Source: Myroides odoratus DSM 2801 (GTDB lineage: Bacteria; Bacteroidota; Bacteroidia; Flavobacteriales; Flavobacteriaceae). From it: a DNA stretch of 64,000 nucleotides. The stretch spans positions 4,071,793 to 4,135,792 of the forward strand of contig NZ_CM001437.1 of the NCBI RefSeq assembly GCF_000243275.1, in the 5' to 3' direction. Of this stretch, positions 55,259-64,000 are shown piece after piece. The position numbers and the translations under genes are program-made. The stretch's first letter is position 1. The number at the start of each line of letters is the position of its first letter. The notes below the pieces were generated by a model. That model ran no database searches. It had not been told where the DNA came from and was given only the letters and a program-made list of their open reading frames with translations.

Positions 55259-55645
55259 ATGAAAGCATTATTTCGACTATTCGTTTTGTGTTTTTTTCTT
55301 TTGCGTTTTGGCTTGGGATTTGCCCATCAACATGCAAAAGTAGAGTCTCATGCTGTCGTCTTGGATCAGACTTTTATATCCAATTCAACCCCTAAAAAAG
55401 AAAGTAGTGTTGACTTTTGTCAGATTGAAGTAAATCTAGAACTTATTACTTCTGTTGAGAACCAAGATCTTCCTATTCAAACCGTCGACTTAAGCGATGT
55501 GTTTTATTTTTTTATGACTTCTGTTTTTGAGTTAGCTTGGACTAAACCTTTGGTAGGAGCACAACAAGTTGCTATCGTTTTGCAACAGCATCGAGCGAAG
55601 TACTTGTTATATCAATCGATTAAGATTCCTCATCGTTTAGCCTAA
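55259..55645 (+). CDS. Small exported His-containing protein heading the urease operon
   Basis: The 128-residue protein has an N-terminal signal (MKALFRLFVLCFFLLRFGLGFAHQ) and a mature start with HQHAKVESH, possible metal ligands. The rest has VDFCQIEVNLELI and a second hydrophobic stretch (VFYFFMTSVFELAW). I do not recognise the family. Its place between the shared promoter and ureA suggests a role in nickel handling at the envelope, but this is inference. Gap to ureA is 135 bp. Confidence 0.65.
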   Translation: MKALFRLFVLCFFLLRFGLGFAHQHAKVESHAVVLDQTFISNSTPKKESSVDFCQIEVNLELITSVENQDLPIQTVDLSDVFYFFMTSVFELAWTKPLVGAQQVAIVLQQHRAKYLLYQSIKIPHRLA

Positions 55646-55780
55646 ACGATTCAGATGAGATCGCTTCCTAAAAGTGATACCACCTTTATTACAAAAGTAA
55701 GTTATTTTTTATTGTACCTACCTAGTTTAAAAATAGGGTAGCTACTCATCTATTGTTCAATTTTTAATTAAAAAATAGTT

Positions 55781-56083
55781 ATGCATTTATTACCGAGAGA
55801 GACGGAAAAATTGCTTTTGCATCTAGCTGGGGAACTAGCTAAAAAACGCAAGGCGAGAGGGGTAAAATTAAACTACCCTGAATCGATTGCCTATATCAGC
55901 AGTGAGCTCTTAGAAGCGGCACGTGATGGAAGAACTGTGGCTGAACTCATGCAATATGGTGCGACTTTATTAACGCGTGAAGATGTTATGGAGGGAATTC
56001 CTGAAATGATTCACGACGTTCAAATTGAAGCGACGTTTCCTGATGGGACAAAGTTGGTAACGGTGCATAATCCTATACGTTAA
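55781..56083 (+). CDS. ureA: Urease subunit gamma
   Basis: UreA is the smallest structural subunit of urease, which hydrolyses urea to ammonia and carbamate in the cytoplasm. The 100 residues match the family almost end to end: [61 protein letters not shown] and [17 protein letters not shown]. The subunits are separate, unlike the fused UreAB form of Helicobacter. ureB follows after 16 bp. Confidence 0.97.
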   Translation: MHLLPRETEKLLLHLAGELAKKRKARGVKLNYPESIAYISSELLEAARDGRTVAELMQYGATLLTREDVMEGIPEMIHDVQIEATFPDGTKLVTVHNPIR

Positions 56084-56099
56084 TTCAGACAGTAATACC

Positions 56100-56474
56100 A
56101 TGGTTCCAGGAGAATATTTTAGTAAAGAAGAAGCTATTATCTGTAATGAAGGTAGAGCTATAACTACAATTACTGTAGTAAATAAAGGAGATCGACCAAT
56201 TCAGGTTGGCTCACATTATCACTTTTTTGAAGTTAATAAAATGATGGAGTTTGATCGAGCTGCGGCTTTTGGAAAACGCCTCAATATTATTGCAAGTACA
56301 GCTGTTCGTTTTGAGCCCGGAGAAGAAAAAGAAGTTGAACTAGTTGTTTATGCCGGAGCACGTAAAATATACGGGCACAATGATTTGGTTAACGGAGAAA
56401 CCCATTCAGAAGAAGCTAAAATAGCAGCGATGAAAAAAGTGGAAAAACAATACTTTAAAAACAAAAGTGTATGA
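56100..56474 (+). CDS. ureB: Urease subunit beta
   Basis: The 124-residue structural subunit has the family signature [45 protein letters not shown] and [30 protein letters not shown]. It helps form the urease trimer core and has no catalytic residue. The stop overlaps the ureC ATG by 4 bp. Confidence 0.97.
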   Translation: MVPGEYFSKEEAIICNEGRAITTITVVNKGDRPIQVGSHYHFFEVNKMMEFDRAAAFGKRLNIIASTAVRFEPGEEKEVELVVYAGARKIYGHNDLVNGETHSEEAKIAAMKKVEKQYFKNKSV

Positions 56475-58192
56475 GTTTAAAAGTTAGTAGAGCAAACTAT
56501 AACGCAATTTTTGGTCCCACCGTTGGTGATCGTGTGCGTTTAGGAGATACAGCTATCATCATCGAAGTAGAAAAAGATTTTGCAAGTTATGGTGATGAAA
56601 GCAAATTTGGTGGTGGAAAAACAGTACGCGATGGAATGATGCAATCGTCCAATCACTTGAGCCATGAAGGTGTACTTGATATGGTTATCACAGGTGCTAT
56701 TGTCCTAGATCATTGGGGAATTGTCAAAGGCGATATTGGAATTAAAGATGGCAAAATTGTTGGTGTAGGACGTGCGGGAAATCCTGATACGATGGATGAT
56801 GTAACCCCTAATATGATTATTGGAGCTTCAACAGAAGTACACGGTGGTGCAGGTTATATTGTAACTGCTGGAGGAATCGATACCCACATCCATTATATTA
56901 GCCCAACTCAAATAGAAACAGCTTTATACAGCGGTATTACGACTATGATTGGTGGCGGAACAGGTCCTGCAGACGGAACAAATGCAACAACCGTAACACC
57001 CGGAAAATGGAGCTTAAAACGCATGATGCAAGCTGTTGATCACTTGCCGATGAACTTTGGTTTCTTCGGAAAAGGAAATGTTGGTACGGAAGCCCCAATT
57101 ATTGAACAAATTGAAGCAGGAGCTTTAGGGGTTAAAATACACGAAGATTGGGGAGCTACACCAGCTACAATCGATAGAGCTTTGACTGTTGCAGATCAAT
57201 ACGATGTTCAAGTGGCTATCCATACGGATACCTTGAATGAAGGAGGTTTCTTAGAAGATACCATGCAAGCGATTAATGGCCGAGTAATTCACACCTTCCA
57301 TACCGAAGGAGCAGGTGGTGGACATGCACCAGATATTATTAAATCTGCCATGTATCCCAATGTATTACCTGCATCAACGAACCCAACACGTCCTTTTACT
57401 AAGAATACGATTGATGAACACCTCGATATGTTAATGGTTTGTCACCACTTGAGTAAAGATATTCCAGAAGATGTTGCTTTTGCTGATTCGCGTATTCGCC
57501 CAGAGACCATAGCTGCTGAAGATATCCTACAAGATCAAGGGGTATTTAGTATTATGAGTTCAGATTCGCAAGCCATGGGACGCGTAGGAGAAGTTGTCAC
57601 TAGAACTTGGCAAACAGCAGATAAGATGAAGAAACAACTTGGTGCATTAGCAGAAGATGAAGGAAATGATAATGATAATTTCCGCGCCAAACGCTACGTA
57701 GCGAAGTACACCATCAACCCCGCAATTGCACACGGAGTTTCTCAGTATATCGGATCAATTGAGCCAGGAAAAATAGCGGATTTAGTCATTTGGAAACCTG
57801 CTTTATTTGGAGCAAAACCGGAAATGATTATCAAAGGCGGGATGATTGCTGCCTCGAAAATGGGGGATGCAAATGCTTCAATTCCAACCCCACAGCCAAT
57901 TATACTACGTACCATGTACGGTGGTTTAGGTAAGGCTGTCACGCAAACTTGTTTCAACTTTGTTTCTCAAGTTTCTTTAACCAAAGGAATTCAAGAAGAA
58001 TACGGAATTGAACGTACTTTACTTCCTGTAGTCAATTGTAGAAATATCTCCAAAGCAGATATGATTCACAATCACGCTACCCCTGAGATTATTGTCAATC
58101 CAGAAAATTATGAAGTAAGCATTGACGGTAAAAAAATCACCTGTCAGCCCATAGATGAAGTTGCTTTAGGACAGCGTTACTTCTTATTTTAA
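56471..58192 (+). CDS. ureC: Urease subunit alpha (catalytic)
   Basis: The 573-residue subunit carries the di-nickel active site. Nickel ligands are His139 and His141 in DTHIHYI, the carbamylated Lys222 in GVKIHEDWG, and later histidines in [10 protein letters not shown] and [15 protein letters not shown]. The flap histidine lies in VCHHLS and the Asp ligand in SSDSQAMGR. All catalytic residues appear present, so the enzyme is predicted active after nickel loading by UreE, UreF, UreG and UreD. Confidence 0.98.
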   Translation: MSLKVSRANYNAIFGPTVGDRVRLGDTAIIIEVEKDFASYGDESKFGGGKTVRDGMMQSSNHLSHEGVLDMVITGAIVLDHWGIVKGDIGIKDGKIVGVGRAGNPDTMDDVTPNMIIGASTEVHGGAGYIVTAGGIDTHIHYISPTQIETALYSGITTMIGGGTGPADGTNATTVTPGKWSLKRMMQAVDHLPMNFGFFGKGNVGTEAPIIEQIEAGALGVKIHEDWGATPATIDRALTVADQYDVQVAIHTDTLNEGGFLEDTMQAINGRVIHTFHTEGAGGGHAPDIIKSAMYPNVLPASTNPTRPFTKNTIDEHLDMLMVCHHLSKDIPEDVAFADSRIRPETIAAEDILQDQGVFSIMSSDSQAMGRVGEVVTRTWQTADKMKKQLGALAEDEGNDNDNFRAKRYVAKYTINPAIAHGVSQYIGSIEPGKIADLVIWKPALFGAKPEMIIKGGMIAASKMGDANASIPTPQPIILRTMYGGLGKAVTQTCFNFVSQVSLTKGIQEEYGIERTLLPVVNCRNISKADMIHNHATPEIIVNPENYEVSIDGKKITCQPIDEVALGQRYFLF

Positions 58193-58230
58193 TTCAGTAG
58201 AGAAACAACAAAGATAGCCCAATTCAACTC

Positions 58231-58271
58231 GAGAATACAAGGATCACCAAGTGGCCTTGTATTCTCACTTT
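58231..58271 (+). terminator. Hairpin between ureC and ureE
   Basis: A 12-bp perfect stem GAGAATACAAGG / CCTTGTATTCTC with a 12-nt loop, followed by ACTTTTT. It may reduce transcription of the accessory genes relative to ureABC or protect the ureABC mRNA. Confidence 0.7.
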
Positions 58272-58282
58272 TTCGTTTAACA

Positions 58283-58780
58283 ATGATTATAACACAAGCC
58301 ATACGCAATTGCCTTCCTCAAGAAGTAGAAAAGCAGATTGATTATTTGTTTATCGCTTGGTACCAAACAAGCAAACGCATCCAACGACTTACTACAGCTG
58401 ATGGACAAGCGATTGCCATTCGATTTTTAGGCAAAAATCAACGGTTAAGCGAAGGAGATATTTTATATGAAGATGAATCTAAGGTTATTATGGTTTCTAT
58501 TTTACCCTGTGAGGCGCTTGTTGTTACTACAGATCACTGGATTCAACTAAGTTGGTTGGCGTATGAAATTGGCAACAAACACGTTCCTCTTTTTGTAGAA
58601 GGAACCGATTTGTATATGCCTTACGAACGTCCTATGCAAGATTGGTTAACCAGCAAAGGATATCAGCCCAAAGTGGAACAAAAAAAACTGAGTAATCCGT
58701 TGAATGCCAATGTGGATTACGAACAACATAAAAAAATATCATTTAAACTACCTCAGGGTGGTTTAGTACTAAAGATTTAA
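58283..58780 (+). CDS. ureE: Urease accessory protein UreE
   Basis: UreE binds nickel and hands it to the UreDFG complex. The 165-residue protein has the two-domain plan with the conserved metal-binding LAYEIGNKHVPLFVEGTDLYMPY (His of GNKH). No His-rich C-terminal tail is present. It is the operon copy; a second UreE-like gene is at 46795. It starts 90 bp after ureC, beyond a hairpin, and ureF follows after 3 bp. Confidence 0.93.
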   Translation: MIITQAIRNCLPQEVEKQIDYLFIAWYQTSKRIQRLTTADGQAIAIRFLGKNQRLSEGDILYEDESKVIMVSILPCEALVVTTDHWIQLSWLAYEIGNKHVPLFVEGTDLYMPYERPMQDWLTSKGYQPKVEQKKLSNPLNANVDYEQHKKISFKLPQGGLVLKI

Positions 58781-58783
58781 CTC

Positions 58784-59476
58784 ATGCAAGAATCATTTTT
58801 AGGTCGACTATTGCATTTAGCAGATCCAACTTTGCCCATAGGAGGATATACCCATTCCAATGGATTGGAAACCTATGTTCAAAACGGAGGTGTCTGTGAT
58901 AAAACCACAGCAGATCAGTATGTACGCCATTATTTGTGGTATAATTTAAAATACAATGATGCTGCCTTGATGAAATTAGCCTATGATGCAACAGAACAAG
59001 CTAATTTGGAAGAACTGATCCTTCTCGATCAGGAATGCAATGCGCTAAAGGCGCCCATGGAAACGCGGGTAGCCAGTCAGAAATTAGGTTTGCGGTTATA
59101 TAAAATATTTAGTCGATACCATCAAGAACATCCCCAAGTACAAGCCTGGGGAACCTATATACAAAATAAAACCGTTTACAATCACTATTGTATTCTGTAT
59201 GGTTTATTTGCTGCAATTATGCAAATTCCCTTGGTTGAGGCGATGCATGCCTATTACTATAATGCGGCCATTGGTATGGTAACCAATGCTGTTAAATTAG
59301 TGCCTTTAGGACAATTAGATGGGCAAGATATTCTGTATTATTTACACGATGACTTGCTTCAGTTAAGTGAAGAATCCCTGCAAATGGACCGCAATTTAAT
59401 AGGATTATGTACCATTGGTTTTGACATTCGATCGATGCAACACGAGCGATTGTACTCCAGACTATACCTATCCTAA
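58784..59476 (+). CDS. ureF: Urease accessory protein UreF
   Basis: UreF bridges apo-urease with UreD and UreG during nickel insertion. The 230-residue helical protein shows LLHLADPTLPIGGYTHSNGLETYVQNG at the N-terminus and the typical YYYNAAIGMVTNAVKLVPLGQLDGQDIL near residue 165. It lies 3 bp after ureE and 27 bp before ureG. Confidence 0.95.
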   Translation: MQESFLGRLLHLADPTLPIGGYTHSNGLETYVQNGGVCDKTTADQYVRHYLWYNLKYNDAALMKLAYDATEQANLEELILLDQECNALKAPMETRVASQKLGLRLYKIFSRYHQEHPQVQAWGTYIQNKTVYNHYCILYGLFAAIMQIPLVEAMHAYYYNAAIGMVTNAVKLVPLGQLDGQDILYYLHDDLLQLSEESLQMDRNLIGLCTIGFDIRSMQHERLYSRLYLS

Positions 59477-59503
59477 ATCACGAATTAAAAAGATAAAATA
59501 ATC

Positions 59504-60142
59504 ATGGAAACTAGAAAATATGTAAAAATAGGAGTTGGAGGACCTGTTGGATCAGGAAAAACAGCTTTATTAGAACGCTTAAGTCGCCGTTTATTAAACG
59601 AATATGACTTAGCTGTTATTACAAATGATATTTATACCAAAGAGGATGCTGAATTCATGGCTAAAAACAGCTTATTGGATCGAGACAGAATCATTGGAGT
59701 AGAAACAGGGGGGTGTCCTCATACTGCTATTCGCGAAGATGCCAGTATGAACCTAGAAGCAGTAGAAGAATTAGCGAATCGCTTTCCCGATTTGGAATTA
59801 ATTCTTATTGAAAGTGGAGGAGATAACCTTTCTTCAACGTATAGCCCTGACTTAGCAGACATTACCATCTTTGTAATTGATGTAGCAGAGGGAGAAAAGA
59901 TACCGAGAAAAGGGGGACCAGCTATTACGCGTTCGGATTTATTACTCATCAATAAAATCGATTTAGCTCCCTATGTTGGTGCAGATTTAAGTGTGATGGA
60001 AAGCGATGCAAGACGCATGCGCAAAGGAGCTCCTTTTCTTTTCTCTAATTTAAAAACAGGAGAAGGGTTGGAAGAGATTGTTGGATGGATCAAAAAATAT
60101 GCCTTACTCGAAGACATTGATGAACCGAATTTAGTGCGATAA
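59504..60142 (+). CDS. ureG: Urease accessory GTPase UreG
   Basis: UreG is the SIMIBI GTPase that drives nickel transfer. The 212-residue protein has the P-loop [17 protein letters not shown], the nickel-binding [17 protein letters not shown] (Cys-Pro-His), [18 protein letters not shown] and the guanine motif NKIDLAP. All are intact. It starts after ureF and overlaps nothing; ureD follows after 1 bp. Confidence 0.96.
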   Translation: METRKYVKIGVGGPVGSGKTALLERLSRRLLNEYDLAVITNDIYTKEDAEFMAKNSLLDRDRIIGVETGGCPHTAIREDASMNLEAVEELANRFPDLELILIESGGDNLSSTYSPDLADITIFVIDVAEGEKIPRKGGPAITRSDLLLINKIDLAPYVGADLSVMESDARRMRKGAPFLFSNLKTGEGLEEIVGWIKKYALLEDIDEPNLVR

Positions 60143-60143
60143 T

Positions 60144-60935
60144 ATGGTTTCTTCTTTAGCAATTCAGATTGAACAGCGCGAAGGCTTATCTTATTTAAAA
60201 GATGCTTACGTTACGCAGCCCTTCCGCATTGTACCCGTAGGGCAATATAAAAAGGACAAGGCAGCGTATTTGATGATTATGAGTTCATCTCCTGGATTAT
60301 TAGATAATGATGAGCATCAGATCAGCATTAATCTCGCACCAAATACAAAACTACAATTGCAAACACAGGCATACCAACGTCTTTTTCACATGAAAAACAA
60401 GTCGACACAAACGACGACGATTCAAATGGAAAAAGGAAGTGTATTTGCTTATGTTCCACATCCAGTAGTGCCTCAACGCGCTTCTACGTTTATTAGTCGA
60501 AATAGAGTAGAACTAAAGGCGGATTGTCATTTTTTACTGTCTGATATCATTACTTGTGGTAGAAAGCTTTCGGGAGAGGAATTTGAATATGATCATTTTC
60601 AAAATCTCACCGAAATCTACTATGAAGGAAAGCTCCAACTAAAGGATAATGTCTTGTTGCAACCGGGGTTAATGCCCTTGCAAGGATTGGGTATTTTAGA
60701 AGGGTATACACATCAAGGAACGTTGGTTTATTATAATACAGCTAAAATAAGCGTGCAAACATACATTGACTTTTTTTATGCGCAATATGGAGAAATGGAG
60801 GGAATTGCTTTTGGAATTAGTGCGGTGGAAGGAGATGGTTTTATGGTTCGTATTTTAGGACAAGGAGCAGAGAAACTCTTTACTATTTTTCAAGCCATTC
60901 AACAGAAGCTCTGGGATGACCTCATGCTATCGTAA
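60144..60935 (+). CDS. ureD: Urease accessory protein UreD/UreH
   Basis: UreD binds apo-urease and gives access to the active site for nickel. The 263-residue beta-rich protein has LKDAYVTQPFRIVPVG, MIMSSSPGLLDNDEHQISINLAPNTKLQLQTQAYQRLFHM and PHPVVPQRASTFISRNRVEL, all typical. It completes the maturation set; order is E-F-G-D. Confidence 0.93.
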   Translation: MVSSLAIQIEQREGLSYLKDAYVTQPFRIVPVGQYKKDKAAYLMIMSSSPGLLDNDEHQISINLAPNTKLQLQTQAYQRLFHMKNKSTQTTTIQMEKGSVFAYVPHPVVPQRASTFISRNRVELKADCHFLLSDIITCGRKLSGEEFEYDHFQNLTEIYYEGKLQLKDNVLLQPGLMPLQGLGILEGYTHQGTLVYYNTAKISVQTYIDFFYAQYGEMEGIAFGISAVEGDGFMVRILGQGAEKLFTIFQAIQQKLWDDLMLS

Positions 60936-60975
60936 ATAAAAAATAAACCCCGACAAATACTAAAAAGAAAAACGA

Positions 60976-61893
60976 ATGAAAGCACTACTAATCCATTGTT
61001 TTAATGCCTTTTTTAAAGGGTTTGGACAAATTATGCTACAAGCGAATGCGCTAACGGGGATTTTATTCTTAGCCGCAATCTACTATGATTCAACGGATAT
61101 GGCTTTGGCGGCTTCCTTGAGTAATGTTGTTGCCATCTTAACGGCTAAACTATTAAAGTACGATGAGCAAGAAATTGAAGATGGACGGTATGGCTTTAAT
61201 CCTTGTTTGATTGCTATAGCATTGATGTTCTACTTTCAGCCTAGCTTATGGGTCTATCTTTTGATGATTGCCTCATCCATTGCTTCAACCATACTCATGC
61301 ATTGGGCCATGAAACGCGAATTGCCAGCCTATACCTTTCCCTTTATTATCTTTACCTGGATTTCTTTGTTTATTTTGAGTATTCCCGATTTAGCAATTCG
61401 CTCTGTTCCAGAGCACTTTGTTGATATTCAAGAACTCGATGATTTTTTAATCCAAGGGCACGCTTTCGGGCAAGTGTTGTTTCAAGGGAGCTTTGTAGCA
61501 GGAGTTGTTTTTTTCTTGGGCGTTTTTATTAGTCGCCCTATACAAGCCTTATATGGATTTGTAGCCGTTATTGTCAGCGTTTATATTTCACACAGCAATC
61601 ACGCCTCCAATGCCTTAATTAACGAAGGGGTTTTTAGTTTTAATGCTGTGCTCTGTGGAATAGCCATGGGAGAAGATAAAGTACGGGCAGGAATGTATGT
61701 GCTGATTAGTGTCATTATCTCCACGTATTTTGATATCTTTATGATTCAATACGGATGGACTACCTTGACCTTTCCCTTTGTATTTGCCATGTGGGTGATG
61801 TATCCCATCAAACGATTAGACAAATGGATTGTCTTAAAACTAGAAGAACTAGGAGTAAATAAAATATGGAACGAATTATTTCATTCGAAATAA
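60976..61893 (+). CDS. Urea transporter (UT family)
   Basis: The 305-residue membrane protein has about ten membrane segments and the UT-family motifs FFKGFGQIMLQANALTGILFLAAI and GRYGFNPCLIAIAL in the first half. FSFNAVLCGIAMGE is the second internal repeat copy. UT proteins are channel-like and let urea enter the cell. Its place after ureD shows an integrated urea-uptake and hydrolysis operon. A 41-bp gap separates it from ureD. Confidence 0.9.
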   Translation: MKALLIHCFNAFFKGFGQIMLQANALTGILFLAAIYYDSTDMALAASLSNVVAILTAKLLKYDEQEIEDGRYGFNPCLIAIALMFYFQPSLWVYLLMIASSIASTILMHWAMKRELPAYTFPFIIFTWISLFILSIPDLAIRSVPEHFVDIQELDDFLIQGHAFGQVLFQGSFVAGVVFFLGVFISRPIQALYGFVAVIVSVYISHSNHASNALINEGVFSFNAVLCGIAMGEDKVRAGMYVLISVIISTYFDIFMIQYGWTTLTFPFVFAMWVMYPIKRLDKWIVLKLEELGVNKIWNELFHSK

Positions 61894-61965
61894 TAAAAAT
61901 TAGTTCTTTATTGCGCATAATGTTATATTTATTTTATAAACTTTGTTTTATTTTTTGGATTCAGC

Positions 61966-62853
61966 ATGTCGAAACCTTCTATTGAAATATTAAACAACTA
62001 TCAATATAAAAAGTTGTTTTTGCCTCATTTGAGTGATAGTTATTTAAAAAACGATAGTAAAATACAAGTCTATCGTTTGGAAGACTATTTGCGAGGTATT
62101 TTAATGCCCGTCATTCCTTATCGTACGACATTTAATTTTTTAATCTTATTGACGAAAGGAGAGATGACACAATATTTAGATAGTGGGGCCTATACCTTAT
62201 CCAAAAATGAGATTATCAATGTCAAAAATGGCAATATTACGGCGACCTTATCTATTTCAGATGATATTCAAGGGTACTTCGTTGTGTATGAGAATGATGT
62301 AATTACGGATATTTCATTAGGTGCGAACGACTTGAAGTTTTTTACCATGAATCCCTATGTCAAATTAAATGAAGTGAATGCCAATTGGGTAGGGAGGACG
62401 CTTGATTTGTTGGAGGAAGAAAGTGTTAGTGAACAACGCGATGTTGAGATTTGCATTACGTTATTGGAAACGGTTTTGATGAAGGTAATTCGCGTAGATA
62501 TGGAAAAAAAAACACCGATGAGCCGACAGTTGGATATTACCTTTCGCTTCCGAGAAATGGTTCAAAAATTTCATATCGATCACAAGAATGTTTTATTCTA
62601 TGCTAACTTACTTCATATTTCAGAAAATTATTTAAACAAATGTGTCAAAGAAGCTACAAATAAGCCGCCCAAGCAATGGATTAATGAGATTAGTATCTTA
62701 CACAGTCAAATTTTATTACAGGATAAAAGTAGAGATATTGCAGGGATAGCCTTTGAATTAAAATACAATTCGCCTTCTTATTTTACCAGGTTATTTAAAA
62801 AGGTAACGGGATATTCTCCTAGTGATTATCGCCGACATAAATTTATATTATAA
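61966..62853 (+). CDS. AraC family transcriptional regulator next to the urease operon
   Basis: The 295-residue protein has an N-terminal cupin-like sensing part (TFNFLILLTKGEMTQYLDSGAYTLSKNEIINVKNG) and a C-terminal AraC domain (KNVLFYANLLHISENYLNKCVKEATNKPPKQWINEIS; IAGIAFELKYNSPSYFTRLFKKVTGYSPSDYRRH). It lies at the end of the urease operon and may be cotranscribed. It is the best local candidate for binding the box shared by the nickel and urease promoters (inference). Confidence 0.9.
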   Translation: MSKPSIEILNNYQYKKLFLPHLSDSYLKNDSKIQVYRLEDYLRGILMPVIPYRTTFNFLILLTKGEMTQYLDSGAYTLSKNEIINVKNGNITATLSISDDIQGYFVVYENDVITDISLGANDLKFFTMNPYVKLNEVNANWVGRTLDLLEEESVSEQRDVEICITLLETVLMKVIRVDMEKKTPMSRQLDITFRFREMVQKFHIDHKNVLFYANLLHISENYLNKCVKEATNKPPKQWINEISILHSQILLQDKSRDIAGIAFELKYNSPSYFTRLFKKVTGYSPSDYRRHKFIL

Positions 62854-62886
62854 AGCAACTTATATTAGATTAAGTTGCTTTTTTTT
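62852..62886 (+). terminator. Terminator after the urease-locus AraC gene
   Basis: An 11-bp stem AAAGCAACTTA / TAAGTTGCTTT with an 8-nt loop, followed by a T run. Confidence 0.9.
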
Positions 62887-63134
62887 ATCGATTCTTAGCA
62901 ACAGAATAGCCCTATCACAATAAAGTATTATTTAAGATAAATATAGTAGGAAACAAAAAATATATTGTTTTTATTTCAATCACATTATGTTAAATAAACA
63001 CTGATTTCATATAAATATAGGCTATAAGCACTTCATATTCTTATTTTTACTACCTTAGTAGAACGATAAAGCGTAAAAAAAAATGATCCGTCAATTGCTA
63101 TTTTAACTTTAGAGGGGACCTAATAAAAAATAAG

Positions 63135-63494
63135 ATGAAAGAAACAGAACAACATAATCTTCGTATGGCTACGCTGACATTTGCCTCTGTTTATCCCCAT
63201 TATATTGCGAAAGTAGAAAGTAAAGGAAGAACCATCGAAGAGCTGCATCAAGTTATTGAATGGCTCACGGGTTTTGACCCAGAAAAGCTAACTAAATTGG
63301 TGAATGAAAAAGTTTCTTTTGAAGTCTTTTTCGAAAGAGCCCAATTAAACCCAAAAGCGGAAGAAATTAAAGGCACCATTTGTGGCTATAAAATTGAAGA
63401 CATTCAAAATCCATTAACGAAAAAGGTTAGGTATCTTGATAAACTAATTGATGAACTAGCCAAAGGAAAGAAAATGGAAAAAATATTGAGATAA
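63135..63494 (+). CDS. DUF2200 domain-containing protein
   Basis: The 119-residue cytoplasmic protein matches the DUF2200 pattern: MATLTFASVYPHYIAKVESKGRT, VIEWLTGFDPEKLTKLV, FFERAQLNPKAEEIKGTICGYKIEDIQNPLTKKVRYLDKLIDELAKGK. Function is unknown. It has no obvious operon partner other than the DUF1801 gene 60 bp downstream. Confidence 0.9.
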   Translation: MKETEQHNLRMATLTFASVYPHYIAKVESKGRTIEELHQVIEWLTGFDPEKLTKLVNEKVSFEVFFERAQLNPKAEEIKGTICGYKIEDIQNPLTKKVRYLDKLIDELAKGKKMEKILR

Positions 63495-63553
63495 CTAGTC
63501 TCAAAATAACAACTTAATTCTAAATTTATTCACAGTAGAAATTACTCATTCAC

Positions 63554-64000
63554 ATGAAAGCAGTAGGAAGTACAGTAGACGAAATTTTATTACATATACC
63601 AACAGAACGAGCGGAGGCTTTTAAGAAGTTACATCAGACGATCGTAGCTCATTTGCCTTCAGGTTTTGAAGCTGCAATTAGTTATGGAGGACTGGGTTAT
63701 GTTGTTCCACACAGCCTTTATCCAGCAGGATATCACTGTAAACCCATTGAACCTTTGCCTTTTGCGGGACTAGCTTCTCAGAAGAATTCAATTAATTTTT
63801 ATCATATGGGAATTTATTCTGATCCAACTTTATTAAATTGGTTTGTAACAGAATATCCCAAGCACAGCAAACAAAAATTGGATATGGGAAAAAGTTGTAT
63901 CCGATTTAAGAAAATGGAAGAAATTCCCTACCAACTCATTGGAGAATTGATGCAAAAGATGAGCGTACAGCAGTGGGTTGATTTGTATGAGAGTAAACTG
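63554..64000 (+). CDS. DUF1801 domain-containing protein (runs to the window edge)
   Basis: A 149-codon frame from ATG 63554 stays open to the last base. It encodes VDEILLHIPTERAEAFKKLHQTIVAHLPSGFEAAISYGGLGYVVPHSLYPAGYHC and NSINFYHMGIYSDP, the DUF1801 (YdhG-like) pattern. The end MGKSCIRFKKMEEIPYQLIGELMQKMSVQQWVDLYES is at the usual C-terminal position, so the protein is nearly complete. Function is unknown. Confidence 0.85.
   Translation, partial: MKAVGSTVDEILLHIPTERAEAFKKLHQTIVAHLPSGFEAAISYGGLGYVVPHSLYPAGYHCKPIEPLPFAGLASQKNSINFYHMGIYSDPTLLNWFVTEYPKHSKQKLDMGKSCIRFKKMEEIPYQLIGELMQKMSVQQWVDLYESKL

Overview
The window looks like a chromosome segment of a low-GC Bacteroidota species, most likely a Flavobacteriaceae member such as Myroides (inference). 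The signs are the Bacteroidota promoter form TTTG-N(16-20)-TAnnTTTG in front of several genes, few Shine-Dalgarno sequences, a type IX secretion cargo protein, a DUF4294 protein, DnaX of the flavobacterial type, and a complete urease locus. No rRNA, tRNA, CRISPR array, IS element or prophage was seen.

Layout. 1-3.7 kb: start of an M42 peptidase, DUF4294 protein, dnaX (gamma ORF plus a -1 frameshift on an A10 run giving tau) and a CvfB-like RNA-binding protein. 4.4-13.5 kb: the methylcitrate operon prpB-prpC-prpD, followed by a five-gene distal valine/isobutyrate degradation operon (mmsA, acyl-CoA dehydrogenase, 3-hydroxyisobutyryl-CoA hydrolase, mmsB, enoyl-CoA hydratase). The valine route ends in propionyl-CoA, the substrate of the methylcitrate cycle. 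13.5-18.2 kb: diaminopimelate dehydrogenase, a lipoprotein, an S41 peptidase, and a Crp/Fnr regulator with an NAD(P)H oxidoreductase. 18.3-21.1 kb (minus): a compact operon of three DUF2589-type proteins, a small zinc-ribbon protein and a leaderless M15 peptidase; its function is unknown. 21.5-32.7 kb: an orphan LuxR-type response regulator, a two-gene chromate transporter, an MFS pump, an old-yellow-enzyme reductase, regulators, acetyltransferases, MutS2, a methyltransferase and a siderophore-interacting-type flavoprotein. 33-40 kb: a 1711-residue T9SS cargo protein and three tandem paralogous lipoproteins, the middle one with a start-proximal frameshift. 40-45.1 kb: AraC and Crp/Fnr regulators beside oxidoreductases, and two small exported proteins.

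45.4-62.9 kb is the most coherent part: a nickel-acquisition operon (hypA, hypB, a UreE paralogue, lipoprotein binding protein, FecCD permease, ATPase, GNAT enzyme, TonB-dependent receptor), two accessory genes, then a urease operon (small exported protein, ureA, ureB, ureC, ureE, ureF, ureG, ureD, urea transporter) and an AraC regulator. No hydrogenase genes are present, so HypA/HypB probably serve urease. The two operons share a nearly identical box (TAGTCA-R-GATTTGTGCTATTT), placed exactly 39 nt upstream of the -7 element in both, which predicts co-regulation by an unidentified factor. The nickel operon also has a leader of about 270 nt with mutually exclusive pairings. The window ends with a DUF2200 protein and the start of a DUF1801 protein.
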